A program made the translations under genes and the position numbers. Positions 34,689 to 36,149 of a DNA stretch of 36,149 nt are shown in pieces. Numbering within the stretch: the first letter of the stretch is position 1; every line of letters starts with the position of its first letter. Location: NCBI GenBank assembly GCA_050247135.1, contig JBFWUT010000027.1, positions 1 through 36,149 on the forward strand, written 5' to 3'. This DNA comes from Berkiella sp050247135 (lineage in GTDB: Bacteria; Pseudomonadota; Gammaproteobacteria; Berkiellales; Berkiellaceae). The notes below the pieces were generated by a model. It had not been told where the DNA came from. It made no database searches and was given only the letters and a program-made list of their open reading frames with translations.

Positions 34689-34696
34689 TAAAGATC

Positions 34697-35542
34697 CTAT
34701 TTAAACAATGCCTCAGCGGCTTGCAATGGCTCTTGCAGCTGCGGGTTTTCCAGTAAATCTTCTTTAGGATCTAGCCCGAGCCTTGCAAAGGCAGGGATCT
34801 CCATTTTGTTAATTTTCGCCAGGGGATGTTCCGTGCCAGCTAGCACGAAAATCTTTGAGACTAATACCACATCAGCTAAGTCGGGTTCGCTGATTTTGCG
34901 ATAATATTGCGTCATATTTTGTGGAACAGTTGCAATGTTGGGTGGAAATTGCCACGAATTTAAAATAGCTTCGCCGAGTTTTGCATAATTGGTTTGGATC
35001 AATTCTTCTAATACGTGCAAGTCTTTGAGCAATTCAGGTTGGCTTTCAGCGTAGGTTAGAATGGGCAATACGCCAATTTCGTGTAACAGGCCGGCGAGCA
35101 TGGCTTCATCAGGTGGCAGTTTCTTTGTGTAGTTAGCAATAACATAGGAAGTCGCAGCAATTTGTCCACTATGTTTCCATGCCTCTTTAATTTTTTGTTC
35201 GATCACTTTATGTTTGGCTAAAAACAGTTGTTCCATGGCTAACCCAATAGCCATATTGGAAACGAATCTGACGCCTAGTCGGCTAATGGCATTTTCTAAA
35301 CTATTGATACTGACTCGTCCGCGTACTAAGGGGCTGTTAGCCATGCGAATGATCCGTGCTGTTAAGGCAGGATCTTTGCCAATAATACTTTCTAACTCTT
35401 CAATGGTCACATAGGGATTTTGGTTAACTTCTTGAATGGCCATAGCAATGTCAGGCTGAGTAGGCAGTGGCAGTCGGTTTCGTTCAATAGCCTCAAGGAG
35501 ATCCATAAAGAATGTCGCGGATGCATTGAGTGACTGATCCAT
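34697..35542 (-). CDS. HDOD-domain signalling protein
   Basis: The 281-residue product is a stand-alone HDOD domain, a helical relative of HD phosphohydrolases that lacks the full metal site and usually serves in signalling or regulation. The family pattern is clear: LPLPTQPDIAMAIQEVNQN, then IGKDPALTARIIRMANSPL, then SINSLENAISRLGVRFVSNMA, the HSGQIAA segment and GLLHEIGVLPILTYAE. I chose the ATG at 35542, which has GGGAG seven bases upstream, over the TTG at 35545. No output domain is attached. It is 52 bases downstream of the ygfZ gene on the same strand and may share its transcript. The signal it serves is unknown. Confidence 0.92.
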   Translation of the reverse strand: MDQSLNASATFFMDLLEAIERNRLPLPTQPDIAMAIQEVNQNPYVTIEELESIIGKDPALTARIIRMANSPLVRGRVSINSLENAISRLGVRFVSNMAIGLAMEQLFLAKHKVIEQKIKEAWKHSGQIAATSYVIANYTKKLPPDEAMLAGLLHEIGVLPILTYAESQPELLKDLHVLEELIQTNYAKLGEAILNSWQFPPNIATVPQNMTQYYRKISEPDLADVVLVSKIFVLAGTEHPLAKINKMEIPAFARLGLDPKEDLLENPQLQEPLQAAEALFK

Positions 35543-35594
35543 CAAGGGACTCCCTAACTGCTGTGAGAATATGCTGTTATGACTATTATATGCA

Positions 35595-36149
35595 CTAATA
35601 GGATAAGTTTAGTCGATGAAGTTTTGGTCCATCAGCTTTCTTGTAGCGAATATTTTCAAAATCGGCATATTGTTCATCAAGAACGACTAACAGTACGACC
35701 CCTTGGTCTTTTGGGCTTGCGCGAACCACAATCCCTGGGGCTTCATTGGGCGCGTTGAGGATCACTACCTGATCACCCGGACAGGGCAATTCGATGTTGT
35801 TCTCTAGTTCTGCTAGATACATATGGCGTTTGATTTTGCCACGATAGTGCATCCGGGCAACAATCTCTTGCCCAAGGTAACATCCTTTATCAAAGCTAAT
35901 GCCGCCTAACTCTGTTAGATTCACGTGGTGAGGCAGTAGGGTGTCAATAGTGGCAGGGTAAATGGCTGGGATCCCAGCTTCTATATCATATCGTTCCCAG
36001 TCAGTCTCTTGAAGCAGAGTTAATTTACTAAGAAACTGTTGCTCTATATCGCGTACACCCGGGTTGGCTACGATAAGTTCAAACCGACTGTCTGTCCCTG
36101 GCACGTTACAAAGTGTCAGAGTGCCCTCTGGGTGACGTTGAGTTATACA
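35595..36149 (-). CDS. ygfZ: Folate-binding protein YgfZ, 5' end outside the window
   Basis: YgfZ is a tetrahydrofolate-dependent protein related to the GcvT aminomethyltransferase that supports iron-sulfur cluster synthesis or repair. The diagnostic motif K-G-C-Y-x-G-Q-E is present as KGCYLGQEIVARMHYRG with the key cysteine, preceded by a GIPAIYPATIDTLLPHHVNL segment and followed by a C-terminal beta-barrel part. The frame is open to the window edge, so the GTG at 36104 is probably internal and the N-terminal domain lies beyond it. In E. coli ygfZ is also not far from the lysS-prfB-recJ genes. The product ends in HRLNLSY. Confidence 0.93.
   Translation of the reverse strand, partial: CITQRHPEGTLTLCNVPGTDSRFELIVANPGVRDIEQQFLSKLTLLQETDWERYDIEAGIPAIYPATIDTLLPHHVNLTELGGISFDKGCYLGQEIVARMHYRGKIKRHMYLAELENNIELPCPGDQVVILNAPNEAPGIVVRASPKDQGVVLLVVLDEQYADFENIRYKKADGPKLHRLNLSY

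Noticed and set aside
1..36149. CRISPR arrays, rRNA, tRNA, insertion sequences and toxin-antitoxin pairs
   Set aside because: I looked for regular repeats, cloverleaf-like gaps, transposase motifs and small paired genes and found none that I can support.

Overview
The window looks like a piece of a gammaproteobacterial chromosome, most likely from an intracellular member of the Legionellales (Legionella, Coxiella or Berkiella-like). Housekeeping gene order matches blocks known from E. coli: yfgM-bamB-der, xseA divergent from guaB-guaA, tadA and purL, recJ-prfB-lysS, and ygfZ nearby. Mixed in are large, visibly A+T-rich genes with eukaryote-type domains (Ser/Thr kinase, Ras-GEF-like, ankyrin repeats). 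That pattern is typical of effector-carrying host-associated bacteria. No secretion-system gene is in the window, so host association and secretion are inferences.

Layout. Positions 1-3057 hold an outer-membrane/GTPase operon: the end of yfgM, then bamB and der, joined by 1-4 base overlaps. Positions 3128-5069 hold a separately promoted eukaryotic-like protein kinase, placed exactly between der and xseA, which are close neighbours in E. coli. Positions 5053-13855 carry xseA (minus) and then the purine genes guaB, guaA and purL, with tadA between guaA and purL. The guaA-tadA gap contains a REP-like palindrome and a possible 45-codon ORF. Positions 13859-15571 encode NAD-malic enzyme.

Positions 15555-29126 are the accessory block. 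It holds an HEYAH-bearing membrane protein and a cytochrome b561 (both minus), a 1602-residue protein with a REM plus CDC25/RasGEF-like region (minus), an unrecognised helical 353-residue protein, a small Mth938-domain protein (minus), a 1543-residue coiled-coil/ankyrin protein, and a TraB/GumN-like protein that lacks its first motif histidine (minus).

Positions 29251-34569 form an information-processing cluster: a recJ-linked protein of unknown function, recJ, prfB with its classical +1 frameshift site, and lysS, closed by a strong terminator. The window ends with an HDOD-domain gene, preceded in coordinates by a possible 27-codon ORF, and a ygfZ gene cut by the window edge (all minus).

The main discovery candidate is the 1602-residue protein. 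If the REM and CDC25-like matches are real, it would be a bacterial exchange factor for host Ras-family GTPases, encoded about 12 kb from a eukaryotic-type kinase and about 2 kb from an ankyrin protein. No gap without a gene exceeds 300 bases; the largest is 21737-21993.
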